Shown here one piece after another: positions 26,401 to 40,107 of a stretch of 64,000 nt of DNA. Below the pieces are notes generated by a model. That model was not told the DNA's origin and searched no databases. It was given only the letters and a program-made list of their open reading frames with translations. Origin of the DNA: Vespa crabro (lineage: Eukaryota > Arthropoda > Insecta > Hymenoptera > Vespidae); the NCBI RefSeq assembly GCF_910589235.1, contig NC_060972.1:248001-312000 (forward strand). The letters are read 5' to 3'. How positions within the stretch are numbered: the stretch's first letter is position 1; every line of letters begins with the position of its first letter. The position numbers and the translations under genes were made by a program.

Positions 26401-27375
26401 ATGCTTCAAATATGTAAAGCTTGCGTATGTACACAACTTACTTAAGTAATTTGTAGCTAAATCCCTTAATATTTATCCATATTTCTATTTACTATGTACA
26501 TACTCTAATGCTTCATTGTTTTTCTTGGCTACTATTTATAGAGTCATTAAATATTTTTTTTTTAATTTGGTTAAACATTTGGTCGGTATTTTAAATAAAT
26601 GGTCAGTATTTATAATAAAATATCACTAAACATGTAACAATCCAAACGTAAGCCTGATGCAATTCTTTACACTAACTACAATCTTTATATATACTGACTA
26701 TTTATTTTACAAGATACTTATTATTAATTAATAAGTGATTTTCTTTTATTTTGATTTGTTCCATATTATATAAAAAAAAAAGAAGAAATTAAAAAAAGAA
26801 TTAAAATCAATTTTCCGACAAACTTCGAAGTCGAACATAGTCAAATGATATTTAAAATAAAATATGAACATATATATATATATTTGCACTCCAGTTAATT
26901 TTGTTATATGACCTATCTAACAACTCCAGAACATTTTTGTGATATTCACTGATGATTGTATATATAAAAATGTAAATATATACTAATTTATATATTTATT
27001 ATATATAAATTATATATAATTATATATAATTATATAAAATTATATAAAATTATAAAATTTTCTTGTTCGTTACAGATACCAAATGAAATGAATGAATGTC
27101 TAATGAATTACGCGATAGAAGTACGCAAAGTTTGTAACAATCAAAACGATAAGGGAGCTCTTATGGAAGACGAATTTTGTGTCACGACAGCTCTAAATCT
27201 AATGCAATTGCAACCAAGCATCGCTACCTCCTTACAATGTCGTATCAACAAGGAATCCTGTCTACATCGATATTATTATCGTTATCGACATCGTTATTTA
27301 CGCCATCCTCAACATATAAATTATTTTTCTCATGAAAGCTACGATTCCCCGATATCACAACCATCGGAACGATAA
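22385..27375 (+). CDS. Secreted precursor with basic cleavage sites, His-Asp repeat and Cys-rich C-terminal domain (680 aa)
   Basis: Nine exons join in one frame: 22385-22658, 23230-23330, 24243-24463, 24555-24828, 24950-25354, 25666-25785, 25963-26176, 26291-26424 and 27076-27375. The product is 680 residues. It starts with a signal peptide (MLGQGWILTLVSVGITALA, then PAP). The middle is acidic and polar with many basic cleavage sites, including GERRR, LGKR followed by YPVAKR, QVKR and GIDRRKKK; the Gly before KR could allow amidation. Residues 314-346 are His-Asp rich, with ten HD pairs in a row. A YFG-containing stretch (NIDWSQYFG) lies at 387-395. The last third has a helical Ala/Arg-rich segment, then ten cysteines at 544, 554, 572, 578, 581, 589, 601, 616, 636 and 643. 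I do not recognise the family. The layout suggests a prohormone or regulated-secretion protein; relation to honey bee brain prohormones is only a guess. The acceptor of exon 2 was chosen because only it keeps the frame. Confidence 0.8.
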
Positions 27376-28940
27376 GAGATCATTCGAATCTCGAGCAGGC
27401 AATCGTATTGCAAATACGTGGATAAATAAATGGGCAGGAACAATAAAAAAAAAAAAATTAAAAAAAAGAAAAAATAATGTGTCCACTATATTGCGTGCAC
27501 TCGAATCGGAACGCGATCTATACATCACTCTTTTATATTTTTAATCATCGTTTTTCGCGTAAAGACATTAAAGATTAAAATATTATTCGAAATTAAAAGC
27601 TTCTATTATTTTTTTCAAAATCGTCATTCATTTAAACAATAGCAAAAACGTAAAGAATTTAAATCGTTAAAATCGATTCGAGAGCACATCGACATTAGCA
27701 TGTAATGATTTCCATTCTGTTCTGTTCGTAACAAAGCTTATCTGAGAGTTATATGAGACTTTATTTTATGTATAAGTACTATATTTTACAATATAAACAA
27801 CGTACATATGTGTATCGATTTAATATATCCACTTACTTTTATTTTTTTCTTTTTTCTTTTTGTATCGAGAAATGCTGCTCATCTGGACAATTAGAATGTT
27901 TTCTTTCATATGATTAAACTTATTTAGAATAAACAAAAAATTATGTACGAATGATGAAGACAATAATTAATGACTGAAATTTATAGATATTTTTATCTAT
28001 TGATTATACATTATCATTTATACAATTACTAATTGATCATAGTGGAATTCTTTTTTTGTACATAATGATGAGCATTGATATATTATATATTAAAAGTATC
28101 ATCAAAGTCCGGATGAGTAGCTCGAATGAGGACAGAGTTGAACAATATAATGGTGAATGTACAAAGATGTACTTATTAAATGCGGCAATTAATATAATTA
28201 ACATGGAACTCTTCCAAAATGCACTGTTATCAGCAATATAAATGGCAAGTATGAGAAAAACGTAGTCCAAATTCTGTATGTGATTCCAATATATTTTTGT
28301 CTACATATATTTTATGCAAGAAACCAAAAAAAAAGATATCTAAGATTTAATCTGTAGTACAATACAAATCCTCTTGTCTCTCAAATTTATTATAAAACTT
28401 TTATCTATAAAGCGCATAACAATATACATTAATGTCTATATTGAAAAATGTTTAAGAATAAATTAAAAGTATCGATTATATTTTTGTGCAATATTTGAAC
28501 CCATCTCTTATAATAATAATATATCTTATGTTTGCGTTGACATTATAATCATATTTTATGTCAGTCCTATATTCGGAACATAAAAAATATATTTAAACAT
28601 ATATGTCTCATTTCCTGTAATTTATAATCGATATAAAAATAATGAACAATATATATAAATAACTAAACTGGACAATGAAAAATAATCATTTCTTGATATA
28701 TTTCAATTAAATATAATATATTAATAAATATATTCATTTTGGTATGTGTTTATTATACATATTTATAAAAATTTACTTATCATTTTAGATATTTCATCTA
28801 ATATCATTTTTAATTTCAAGTTTGCTTCTTATATCCAAAGCAATATATCACTATATATCTTGATATTATTATATCACAATATTTTTTTTATAAATAGAAC
28901 TTAAAAAATGACCTATATTAACTTGTTTAAATGTATTATT
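27376..28940. other. 3' flank of the precursor gene and intergenic DNA
   Basis: AT-rich sequence with several AATAAA-like polyadenylation candidates soon after 27375 and no recognised gene. A 77-codon minus-strand open frame at 28037-28270 overlaps a plus-strand one and has no family resemblance. Confidence 0.5.
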
Positions 28941-28944
28941 TTAA

Positions 28945-28963
28945 TCTTTTGCGTACCACGAGA
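28945..28963. repeat. piggyBac-like terminal inverted repeat, left end
   Basis: Terminal sequence directly after TTAA; it shares the core TTTGCGTAC with the inverted copy at 31351-31369. Confidence 0.8.
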
Positions 28964-29138
28964 CACTTTCGAGCTTTTCAGACTTTATGTCGAAAAAAGC
29001 CAGGGCATTTGCCCGAAACAGACAACTGACGGCCCACCCAAAATTTGTCGAAACGCGCTCAGCCTTTCAGACGCATGTACGTCGTATCGCTATCACTAAT
29101 CCAATTTGTATTTTGTTGTTACCTATTCTAAATTAATA

Positions 29139-29256
<118 letters not shown>

Positions 29257-29401
29257 TATTTTTTCATTCATAACTTTTTATTTTATGTATTGCATATATA
29301 TGTACAGTATATATATTTTATAGTACTTCGTAAAAAAATAAGTTATAAATTAAAAATATGATAAATTTGAAGAACAAATAATATTTTATTGAAAGTAACT
29401 T

Positions 29402-31025
29402 TTAAAATGTAAAACATTGATGTTTATGATAACAGATTGGATGAACTCCCTTTTCATATTGTGCACAAATCAGATGCGATCTTTTTCTCTTATTTTTAGT
29501 GCTACAGACTACGCAATTCCGTAAGTTGCATTGTGGCAACTTTATTAAATGTAGCCTATTTTCATTTAAAAAATCAGGTTGAAAAACTCGTGCCCTCCTC
29601 TCTTTCATCCATTCACGCCCAATATCAACAATAATTCGCGAAATGAAATTTAACCGGGTCATTGCTCTATTATCCATTTTTTTGTATAAATAATATAAGC
29701 ATTCAAAACTATGCGGTTCATGATATTGAAAGCAACCTTTTTCCAATATTTTACATTTCTACGTTCATCAAGGTATGTGTATAACATTTTATCTGATTCA
29801 TCTACACCACCCATGAAAGTATTGTAAGAATGAATGATGGCAGGTTTTCTCGAATGTCTTTCTCTACCGTCACATTTTTATCTTCGTATTTAGTTGAAAT
29901 TAATAGTATTATTGGTTTTTTTACACTTTTCTTTTTACGATACGCATAAAGGAGCACATTATTATCTTTGAAATATTTCGCTTCATTTACATTAACTGTT
30001 TTTAAGTGATCAGGAATTTTATTTCGTCTGATAGTTCCGGTTAAATAAGTATTGTTGGAATATAAATATCTTGCTAATTCAATACTATTAAAAAAGTTGT
30101 CAACAAAGACGTGATATCCTTTATTTAAACAATTACTTTCATTTAATAAATTTACCACGGCATTATATTCTAGCCCAAACGTATTTTTGTCACTATTACT
30201 TTTTGATTTTGCGCCTTTATAACAATAAAAGGTTAAACAATATTTCGAAACTGCATCGCATAGCATCAAAAATTTTATACCCCAGCGATGATGTTTTTTG
30301 TATGGCATGTAATGAGTTATACTCGAATGACATAACGTCCCAACTAAGGATTCGTCGATTGATAATTCCTTATGAGGTGTATAATATAATTTAAAAACTC
30401 TGTTAGCGTGTTTAACAAGGGATTCAAATTTTACACAAAGATCGTAATTAGAATGATTAAATGGAAAACACAAAGAACTATCTACCAAATGAAAATACTT
30501 TAAAATTTCTTGGAACTTATTTCTTGAAAACATTTTCTTGAACCATGGTATCTGCCGTGAATTTTTGCTCCAATATGAAGGTATATTGGGTCTTCTTGTA
30601 ATGCCCATTTCTAGAATCATTGCTATGAATGCTTTCACCTCCAATTCATTAACTGGTGTCCATTTCTGTAGTTTAGACAAATCTGATGGTTCAAGAAAAC
30701 ACCTCGAATATTCCGCCTAATTATTAGTTTCGGTAACCATTAGTGACAATAATTCTAAATCAAAAAAAAGGTCAAAATATTTAATCGATTTGTACTCATT
30801 AGGAAAATTGCATTCTGCTTCAGAATTGTCGGTATTTTCTTTGGCTATTCTTAGCGGGTTCTCTGCACATGAATCATCATTGTGTATCGAAAAATCGCCA
30901 TCACTTTCCGAGCTATTGAAAATACGTTTCTTGCTCTTCCTAACAGGAATGATATCAGAGTCATTGGTGTCACTCGGACAACTTGGATTTTCGTTTACGC
31001 TTGTAATTTTAATTTTTTGGCTCAT
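29402..31025 (-). pseudogene. Inactivated piggyBac-like transposase
   Basis: Reading leftwards from 31025: an acidic, Ser-rich N-terminal region (MSQKIKITSV...) runs into an in-frame TAG at 30717-30719, in the spot where relatives have a Tyr in an ETNxYAE motif. The same frame continues through the core domain with Asp residues in IDESLVG and HVFVDNFFN. Near 29852 a one-base shift moves the frame, after which the third Asp motif MGGVDESDKM can be read; a second shift occurs at the seven-T run 29677-29683. The C terminus (29402-29746) ends in the Cys/His-rich domain (CNLRNCVVC ... CYHKHQC) that binds the transposon ends in the family. All three presumed catalytic Asp motifs survive in separate frames. 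The gene is dead but only lightly damaged. Confidence 0.88.
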
Positions 31026-31350
31026 TATACCTCCTTAGGGATAAAATAAATTAATTATAAAAGTTACTCAATAAACCTCAGCTAACACTACACTTACTTT
31101 CTGCTTTATTTCGTCTAATAGTTTCTAGAAAGACACGGTTATTAGCAATGATGATCGCACTTTTATAACTCTACATCCAATTCTTTTGCCAGTTGCAAAA
31201 AGAATCTTGTTATAAAAGAAACAAATACGAGAAGCGCGGCCCCGTTGTTTACCATATTGAACATAACAAGCGCTATCGTGCTCTTCAGCTTTTTTCGATA
31301 CGTAATCGAAGAAGCGCTCCTTGGCGTTCTTCGATCATGTTTTGTCAAAA

Positions 31351-31369
31351 CCCTCTAGTACGCAAACGG
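31351..31369. repeat. piggyBac-like terminal inverted repeat, right end
   Basis: Inverted partner of 28945-28963, immediately followed by TTAA at 31370-31373. Confidence 0.8.
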
Positions 31370-31373
31370 TTAA

Positions 31374-31882
31374 ACAAGATAATATACATTTGAAATTTAT
31401 TACAAATGTTTATATAATTCCATAGAATAGATAATATTAATAATCATAGTAGATGCAACGCGGAAATTGATTTTCTTATTTCATATCTCCAATTTATCTA
31501 TTGAAACGATACTGTTTTGTTAAAAATAGAGATTTTTAAGTTATAAAATAGAAAGGATCTTATTATATTAAGTATCTTATTATATATCTTATTATATTAT
31601 TATCATATAAATTTGTTATGTCGTAGTTGCAAAAGAAATATAAAATATGAATACACAATATTATACAAATGAATAAACAATTGTTAGCGTATAATAATTT
31701 TAAACTATCATTAATATTATTTCCGATAAAATAATACTGAAAAAGTTAAAAATATTATACTTTAGGTAGCATCAGTAGAATTATTTTATGAACGTAAGTA
31801 TGCGTTATCGATTTTCAATATTTAATTAAATGACCAAGAAAATTTGAGTTTTGCTTGTTAATGTTTCAATAACATTTTACAC
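31374..31882. other. Non-coding interval
   Basis: AT-rich, with no gene recognised, between the piggyBac-like element and the CCT5 pseudogene. Confidence 0.5.
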
Positions 31883-34120
31883 TTTCATGTCTGCAATATC
31901 ACGATATGAATAATCAATTCCTAAAGCAGAATTATTTTCTATTAGTCGTTGAGCCTTTGTGCCAACAAAAGCATTTACTAGAGGAAAACCTGAATTTTCG
32001 GCCAATGCCATTTGAAAAGCTTTCAAAGCTTAAACAAATGCATGGAATGTATATTGCTCTGAAGTATTGATCATCTTGGCTTCTGCTGCACATATCAATG
32101 TATATGAAATTCCTGTTGCGCCACCATCATACAAAATCTTTTTATCCTTAGTATTAAGTACGTTATGTACAATGCACAATGCATCCTGAATTGCACGTTC
32201 AATTTCTTCAATAATCTAAATAAATGAAAAAAAAAAAAAGAAAATTAAGTAAGTAGTTTTACATACTCACCGTGTTTAAGTTATTAATATCTTTTTTTAT
32301 ATAATTTTAAATACTAAGCTGTAATATGAACACACAGCAATAAAGCAAAAATATATTAAACCTTGTTAGACTCATATTTTTTCGAAGAGTTTGATCAGTA
32401 AAATGCATAAAAAACATATGTGAAATTCTCTTTCCATGAATCAGATCACAAGTATTATGGAAAAAATGTTATCAAAAGTTCTAACTATTTTATTGCCTCA
32501 TAAATTCTTACATTATTTAATAACAATTTTTGTAGTGCCATAAGATAATTTTTGAACAATACCTGCGTATCCAAATTTCTCTAGCATTAATTCTTTGAAT
32601 CTTGACACGATATAACTACCCATTCCAACAGCAATTTACAAAAAATTAATTATATTTTAGTATAATATTCATATTAACAACACTATGTTAAATTATAAAT
32701 ATAAGGTAGAGCCCTCAGATCTCATAATCTTATAGTCATCAGAGAAATCGCAAAAGCAGGCACTTTAGATAGGTAATTCAAAAAAATCTTTTTATTTTAA
32801 TACCAATTAATATGATATTAAATTGTAAAACAATACAAAGATTACATGAATTAAACCAGACCAATTTTCCAAACTCGTACACCTCCTCCAGTGTACTTTG
32901 TCATCATTGGACAAATAAGACATATAGACAAAAAAGACGTTACTACTTTGTATGAAAACTTACTTTTATTTCTAGACCACCAATCTGTCTAACTGCTGGT
33001 AAATCTTGCAAAAGAAAATGATTTATTTCACCATCAAATCCCTACTGCCAAGTGTCGTATCAGTTTCCTTGAGCAATTTTACCATTTCAATAAATTTTTC
33101 TATCTCATATTTGTATACCTAATATTCTATAATTTTCGTCCAAAATGACATGTAGCTTATTTTTTGTCTTCGATTTTGATAGTATAAAAAGGCAAATTAA
33201 GATTGCTAGTATGATATTCCCTAACCTCTGAAAAAAATTATTAAAATCAAAGTAATATTAACTCATTAAGTTATAAATAGATTATTTATATTTTATAGAT
33301 CACATATGTATTACCTATGACATCAGACAGAAATTTCTAAATCCTCTCTTAGGCCATTTCCCTGGGAATAGCTCAAGGTATCAACTCTAATTAGAAAAAA
33401 GCAATCCAGACAATACAAGTATTATCTTTGTAATCTGTGAATGACTGAAGTACTACACTGCAAACTAAAATAGTATTTTCCACCAACCTTTCTTATATTC
33501 TTATTAATTCAAAATTAACATCATATGTAATATGATCATAAATTGTTAATACAACATTTATTACAATTTCTGCCGTTTGTTTATAGCACTTATTGATACT
33601 AAAAATAAAGATATATTGTTTAGACTATGGTTGTTTAAATATTAAAAATTTTCAAGACAGAAGTCGTTACAAAATGAATAATTATATCTTAAAGCTCAGT
33701 AACATCATAGTAATCTTGATGTACGATTCTAAATTTTCCATGCTTTCTGGTAACTTGTACATAATTGTTTTAAAATGATCAGTCATACATTTCAAATCCA
33801 TCCGCTATTCTTATCGTATATATTGCTTTATATAATTGTTCAACTTGTTCTCAACAAAGCACCAGTTAATATAATTACTCCATTAATATGATCTCCAATC
33901 CGAGAGATTAAGACAAATGGACAATTTTGAAACTTCATTTATATCCGTTTTCTTCAAAATTGCTCCATTATTGGTAACGCTAACATCTCCATCCTATTTT
34001 GTCATCAACTTATCCAAATATTTTAGACCAAGAGGTTTTGAGAATATTAGCCACATTACAGATTGCTAAATTATGTAACTGAAAATTAGAAATATATTAT
34101 ATAAGATTATTATTTATGTC
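31883..34120 (-). pseudogene. CCT5: CCT5 (T-complex chaperonin epsilon) pseudogene, introns retained
   Basis: Fragments in the correct order on the minus strand match CCT epsilon, a subunit of the cytosolic TRiC chaperonin. About 34120-33780 gives the N-terminal segment (DGDVSVTNNGAIL, then RIADGFEMY) in several frames with stops. About 33575-33480 gives AEIVINVVLTI and VNFELIRI. 33118-32964 gives KFIEMVKLLKETDTT, GFDGEINHFLLQ and LPAVRQIGG. 32632-32519 gives IVSRFKELMLEKFGYAGIVQ. 32216-31883 gives AIQDALCIVHNVL, a stop after TFHAFV, then MALAENSGFPLVNAF and SALGIDYSY. Frameshifts and stops are numerous and part of the equatorial domain is not found. A splice acceptor (TTATTTAG) still precedes the last segment and AT-rich spacers separate the others, so this is a duplicated genomic copy rather than a retrocopy. 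The true CCT5 gene must lie elsewhere. Confidence 0.82.
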
Positions 34121-37100
34121 ATACAAATTCATTTTTACTAATTGATACTAAAAGTTGCTTTTAACAATCAAAATATTTTACTTTATCCTCAAAATTAGCA
34201 AAGATGTCATGAAGACCAAATAATTTCCTTTTATGGGCAGGAAAAGACCTCATTGATATGTGCATTAATGTACATATATGGGCATACTAAACTAATTGCA
34301 AAAAACATAAATATTTCATAATTTTAACATAAATTTTTTTTTAAGTAGGACATAATATTTCATATCTTAAATAAATAATGATAATAAAAATAGAATTGTT
34401 AAAATAATGCCAAACCTATAATATCTATTACACCTGGTCGATTACAAATTTGAGTAAATATCAAAATAAATCGATTTCCTCAAATTTTTTGATAAAACAA
34501 AATCTTAATAATTATATATAATTTACATATATACTCCATAAATATTATAATATATTTTATAATTAAACTCATATCGTAATAGTATCGATAACATTTAATC
34601 ATTTTTATTTGTCTTGATTTTTTAAAACAATAAATGAACGACTATATTTATAAAATACTACACTTCCCGGAATCACAAATATTTTCATTTCAATTCGTAA
34701 AGCAATTGTCTAATATTAAAACATTTATTTCAAATATAATTCTAAATGTCCACGCTTCTAAGCAACGTTTGCTTCTAACCTAACAAATATAGGAAGAAAA
34801 AGAAGGAAGTATGTCAAAATTATACCCTACGTTGTTATCTTGTCCGAGATATTTAACAGGGAAGCAATAAATTTAAATTAATTTTTTTGAGAGAGAGAGG
34901 GAGGAAATAATAGTGTTTTTAATACGATCGACTCAAATTCAAAGAAAAAAGAATGTTTTCATATTACAATGAATGCAACATCTGTCTCGCATTATTCACC
35001 TCCGTGTAATTGTTTTCGATTTTAATCATAATTGGTCTTATGCAAACGTATGCACTTATATTATTTTGTCTAATCTTTATATTTATGAAATTAGTAACAT
35101 GTTATTTTTCTTTTCAAATGATAATTTATCTTATATAATACACTTTTATAAACATGTGCAATCTTTATGAAATAAATAATAAAAGCGTAAAAATGATAAA
35201 ATTTTAACATAATTTTTCATATGATTTATTGTATTATTTCTACTGATTTTTTAAGTTTTAAATCAATCTTCCATTTTCCAAAGATACAGTATATCTTTTT
35301 AAACATGAATTTTTTTACATATATTTTTCTGAAACTTTTACATATATTTATCATATAAAAATAGAATTGTATCTAGAAATTTAAGAATTATGGAAATTAT
35401 AAGAATACTTCTATATTATCTGATATAACTAATATAGGGACATGTTTCATTAGATTTTTAATATTTTTCCATTCAAATATTTTGTTTCTGTTGACCCTAC
35501 GAATTAATTCATATTTAACTATTAGAGCTCTTTAATATGCTATATTGTTTGTATGGTACATTTATTTGTGTATTAGGAAATCACACACATATAATTACTT
35601 TGAAATTTATTTATTGAATAGAAGTATTTACTTTTGACTCGAAATCAGTCGGCCAAATTTCTTAAACTCTGTAATACATCGTAGGAATGAACATTCCATC
35701 GTTTATAGGGTTTCATATATGTTTCATATATAATGACACTTTATTTTTATAAAATAATTTGATGTAGTATAACATACGTTTACTAGATAGAAATATATAT
35801 GTTTATTAGCTAATTTTGAAAAAGAAATTACTATTAAGAAACCGAAAATTATTCCTCAATATAATAAACATATGAGTGTTATTAATATCTTTGGCCAGAT
35901 CAAAAAAAAAATCAATATCAAGGAAGTATGTTCAGTGTAAAATAGAAGATTTTGAAGACATTGAGAATACTTTCATTTGTACAAAAGAAAAACTTTACAA
36001 GTATACTTTTTTGAGAGTTAGATTTACCGCGCTTCTCATGTCCCGCCTTCGATTGGCTTTTGTTATTTACAAGTCGAGCCGTTAAGATTTTGAAGAAAAA
36101 CGGGCATTAGGAAATAGGACCTATGCATGAGAGATTATAGAAAAATTTTATAAATAAATTTTAAGTAGTGTTAATAATAAACGTAAATTGTCGTTTCTTC
36201 GTTCACAGATAAAACTGTAAATAGCAAATAATTTAACAAATATTTTATTTAACAAATATTTATTCCTTTGTTCACGGAGAAACATATTTTCGTTTATCAC
36301 CTCCACATATTATATATATTATTCTTATAAAAGAATTCTTAGAAAAATATTCTTCTATATTCCATTAAATATAATTATTTCCACTTCCGCAAAAATATAA
36401 CAATGTTTATTCAAAAATAGAAAGAAAAAAAATTGTTTCTTCTTCTGTTATTCATTACAAATTTTTATTTGGTGGTAGTTAAAATAATTTTTTTCTTTTA
36501 CATAAAACCTACTATATATTTCATAATAAAATAAAAAAAGAAACAAAACGTGAAAATATCTTCATTTTTAAGAAAAATATGTTAATTAATGTTAATAAAT
36601 TTTAAAAATCGCAAGGTATTTTTTGATGATATCTTGAAAGTTTATAAGTTATTATAAGAGTTAAAATAGAATTGATATTTGAATTTAAAAAGTTAAAAAG
36701 TTTAATCCTCGTTCAATGAACGCCAGATTGTAATGATTGGTTGACTGCGAAAGTGTAGTCAGATTAATATTACAAAAGATAAAAAAAGTAACAGTAGGAA
36801 AAAAATTAACAAAACGGGTGATAAATTTATATAATATTTATTCTATTGAGTTAAAACTATTTTTTAGATTAAATTAAACAACTAAAAAATATACCAAAAT
36901 GCCAAAGTAATACCCAATGCCTTTCTTTGTTTATTGAATAAATAAAAATATCTTTTTTAAACCTCTTAAATAATAAATTTCGAATAAGTATTATTAATAA
37001 TAATAACGCATTTTGAAATATATTTTTTTGTTTAATGATATTCTTAAGTTCATTTAAGTAATTATACGATATTGCAGTGAATTGAATTTTATTTAATTAA

Positions 37101-37702
37101 ATAAATATAAAATTTACGTTTCTTAAATATTATACAATAGGATAAATTGCAACGGTTTTTATGATGAATCAAAATGATCTAACATTCATCACTAATCAAG
37201 CATTTATAGACAATTCTAGGATTAATTTACATATAAATATCGGTCAATCAAAATTCAATGGAACCAGTTTTCTATCTTCATACATGGATTAAGAATTCAA
37301 TTATCGACTGTATATTTATATATTTATTAACTGCAATAAATTTGAACATTTTTGTAATTTCCTAATAATGCATTCAAATTATATAAAGACAATATATTTA
37401 TTAAATGTAAATTATTTGTATTGTTGATATTCTATAAATCTCTTTTTTTCTTTCTTAATAATTAACAAAACACTAATGTTCTATTGCTAGTATACTCAAA
37501 TATTATATATCCTTACCTGTATTATTACTTAAAACTATGCAAAAAAGTCTTAGTCACATAATAGAAATATTAGATATTGTTTAATACTTATCTTAAAAAT
37601 ATATAAAAAATATTTATTTTATTGTTAATATAAATATACTAATATACATCATATAAACGATGCAAAGAACATTTGACTCGTATTTAACAAAAAAATTCAT
37701 GT
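34121..37702. other. AT-rich interval without recognised genes
   Basis: A possible further piece of the CCT5 pseudogene N terminus lies near 34200-34290 (KRKLFGLHDI). Otherwise I find no gene, transposon or RNA. Short open frames at 34973-35170 and 35876-36085 show no family resemblance. Confidence 0.45.
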
Positions 37703-37842
37703 TCAATTGCATGCCTTTATAATACAGTAACAGAGGTCCATAAGTTGTATATATTCGCTACCTCCTTCCAATAACCTGTAGTTACATTGCTAAAACACAA
37801 TAAAGATATTGTATTACATTGAGCAAACGTACTGTGCTCATT

Positions 37843-37908
<66 letters not shown>

Positions 37909-40107
37909 AGCAAAGAAAAAGAGGGGGGAAGGAGAGAGATAGGAATAAAGAGATGTAATATTATTCAAAAATTCTTTAATTTTAATTTACCCCTAGTTTT
38001 TCTGCAATCATTGCCTTCTGCTTATCGGAAAATTCATTAGAATAAATTATTCTATCGCTTAGTTGCTCTATAACCTAAAAAAATGTCAAAATAATTAAAA
38101 TAACAAAAAGAGTCTTGGCAAAAAATTAAAGAAATACCTGCGAAGTTGCATAAGCCTCCAGTAAGAAATCTTCTATAAACGCTTCTACTTTATTATAATC
38201 TTTAGATTTGCAGACTTCCATTAAATTATCAAGCCAATTGTCAGGTACAAACTGAAAAAATGAACGTACATTATAATAAATAACATAATTATTATTCTTT
38301 CAAAAGAAACCTGGCTTATGATGACAATGAAGATTATGAAAAAATTGTATATAGTGATTGTAAATAATAAAATATAAATAGTACCATTTTATACAACCAA
38401 GTAAGTTATTTGAAATGGCTATAATTTTTAGAAGTGGATTTTTATTCGATTTAGTTTTATATTAAATTCTACTTTTAAAAAATATAAAAATACTTTATAA
38501 AAATACTTAAAAAAATTTTACTTTTAAAGAAAGCTCTTTTATCTCTTCAAAAGTACAATGAATATTGTAAAGTTCCTCTCTTTAAAACTCCTTTTATAAA
38601 ATATAGATGATTTGAAATTTTATCATAAATTAGGCTTCTTTGGAAAAGGTCATCATAAATTGCTTAAAATATATTATTACTTTAAAGTTTAGAAAAAGAA
38701 TGGGATATAATTACACCAATAATTTCAAGTGCATCATTGATTGTAACTTCTATGCCTTTCCCTTTTAATCTCGCAATGGATTGTAAACAGGTAATGGCAC
38801 GTCTTAAATCACCACCTGATGCTTCTACAATTTTTACAAGAACTGGCTTTTCAGCTTTTAGGCTTTCTTTCTCGCATATATATTCCAATCGTTCAATAAT
38901 TTTTTCCTCTCCAAGTGGTTTGAATCTAAACTTCGTACAACGTGATGTCAAAGGTTCTATAATTCTTGATACATAATTACAAATTAAACAAAAACGCGTA
39001 CTATGAGATTCTTTTTCCATTGTACGACGAAGAGCTGCTTGCGCTGCATGGGTCATACTATCTGCTTCATCCAAAATAATAATTTTGAATGGAGGACATT
39101 TCTTTCCGCTAAAAATATTAATTTATATAACTATACATATTTCAAAATCTATATAAATAATATTCATTAAGATTATAGATAAATTATAAATGCCTCAGCG
39201 TAATGTTGTTATCATATAGAATAATGAAGCAACGTACAATGCTGAAATATATTAATACTTTGTTTGCTTGTAATAAGAGATTAAAAGTTAACAATATCTC
39301 CAAGATTTCTTATAATCCCTTAAGCAATTTTATGTTTAGTTGGTAATAAGAGTTACAAAGATACTTAATTTGAACTCCTGAAAACAACTAAATGAATTCT
39401 ACTTATTAAATGACTTTGTAAATGACTGTACAAATAATGCTTCAATTAATCTCTCAGACCTTTTACTAGAACATCATTGGCACTAACTATGTACAATAAA
39501 TATGTGAGAAGAACATAAGCTCTTTTCTCTAATAAGCAGAAGATTGTACTTACTCCTTTCTCATGCTTCCAGCAGTAAGTTGGGCAAACGATTTTACCTT
39601 GTCTCTTATTACTTGTATTCCTCTTTCATCGGAAGCATTTAATTCTAGAATTCTTTCTTTATACATTATACCAAATAATTGCCTAGATGCTGCTAAAATA
39701 GTACTAGTTTTACCAGTACCAGGTGGACCATAAAACAACAAATTTGGAAAGTCGCCACCATCCATGCATTGTTTTAAGACTTCAACGACTTCTGCTTGCT
39801 CGACGACATCTTCAACTGTTCTTGGTCGACTATAAAGATGAATTAGAAATAAAAGTAGTTGAGAATATAAAGTTATAATTCGAAACTATGAATTACAAAT
39901 CTCATTTAATAAATAATATCTTACGATAACAATTTTTATCATAAGATATAATAAAGTATAACAAGGTTATAATAGAGTATTAGAAACTACTTACTATTTC
40001 TCTACCCATGGTGTTAATGACTCATTTCGTTCTTCCTTTGTACGAGAAGTAGAAGGTTTCTTCGTATCTCCTGTTCCTAATTTACCTATTTTTAAAAAAG
40101 CTTGCAT
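37703..40107 (-). CDS. RFC4: Replication factor C subunit 4, 355 aa, six exons
   Basis: Exons 40107-39995, 39829-39554, 39108-38715, 38251-38138, 38074-37991 and 37789-37703 (stop) splice in frame to 355 residues, close to the family length of about 355-365. The start MQAFLKIGK is the conserved RFC4 N terminus. Motifs: WVEKYRPRTVEDV (34-46), Walker A GPPGTGKT (72-79), Walker B IIILDEADS (139-147), the SRC motif (185-187) that supplies a trans-acting arginine to the neighbouring subunit, and GGDLRRA (228-234) of sensor 2. The C-terminal exons form the helical collar domain that holds the five-subunit clamp loader together. RFC loads PCNA on primed DNA during replication. The last intron is about 200 bases and contains a compound microsatellite. 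Nothing suggests loss of function. Confidence 0.95.
37841..37908. repeat. Compound (TC)n(AC)n(GA)n microsatellite in RFC4 intron 5
   Basis: A TC tract at 37841-37856, an AC tract at 37857-37890 and a GA tract at 37891-37908 adjoin without spacers. It fills about a third of the intron separating RFC4 exons 5 and 6. Confidence 0.95.

Noticed and set aside
37819..38040. Open frames containing poly-Thr-His or poly-Cys-Val
   Set aside because: Translations of the RFC4 intron microsatellite.
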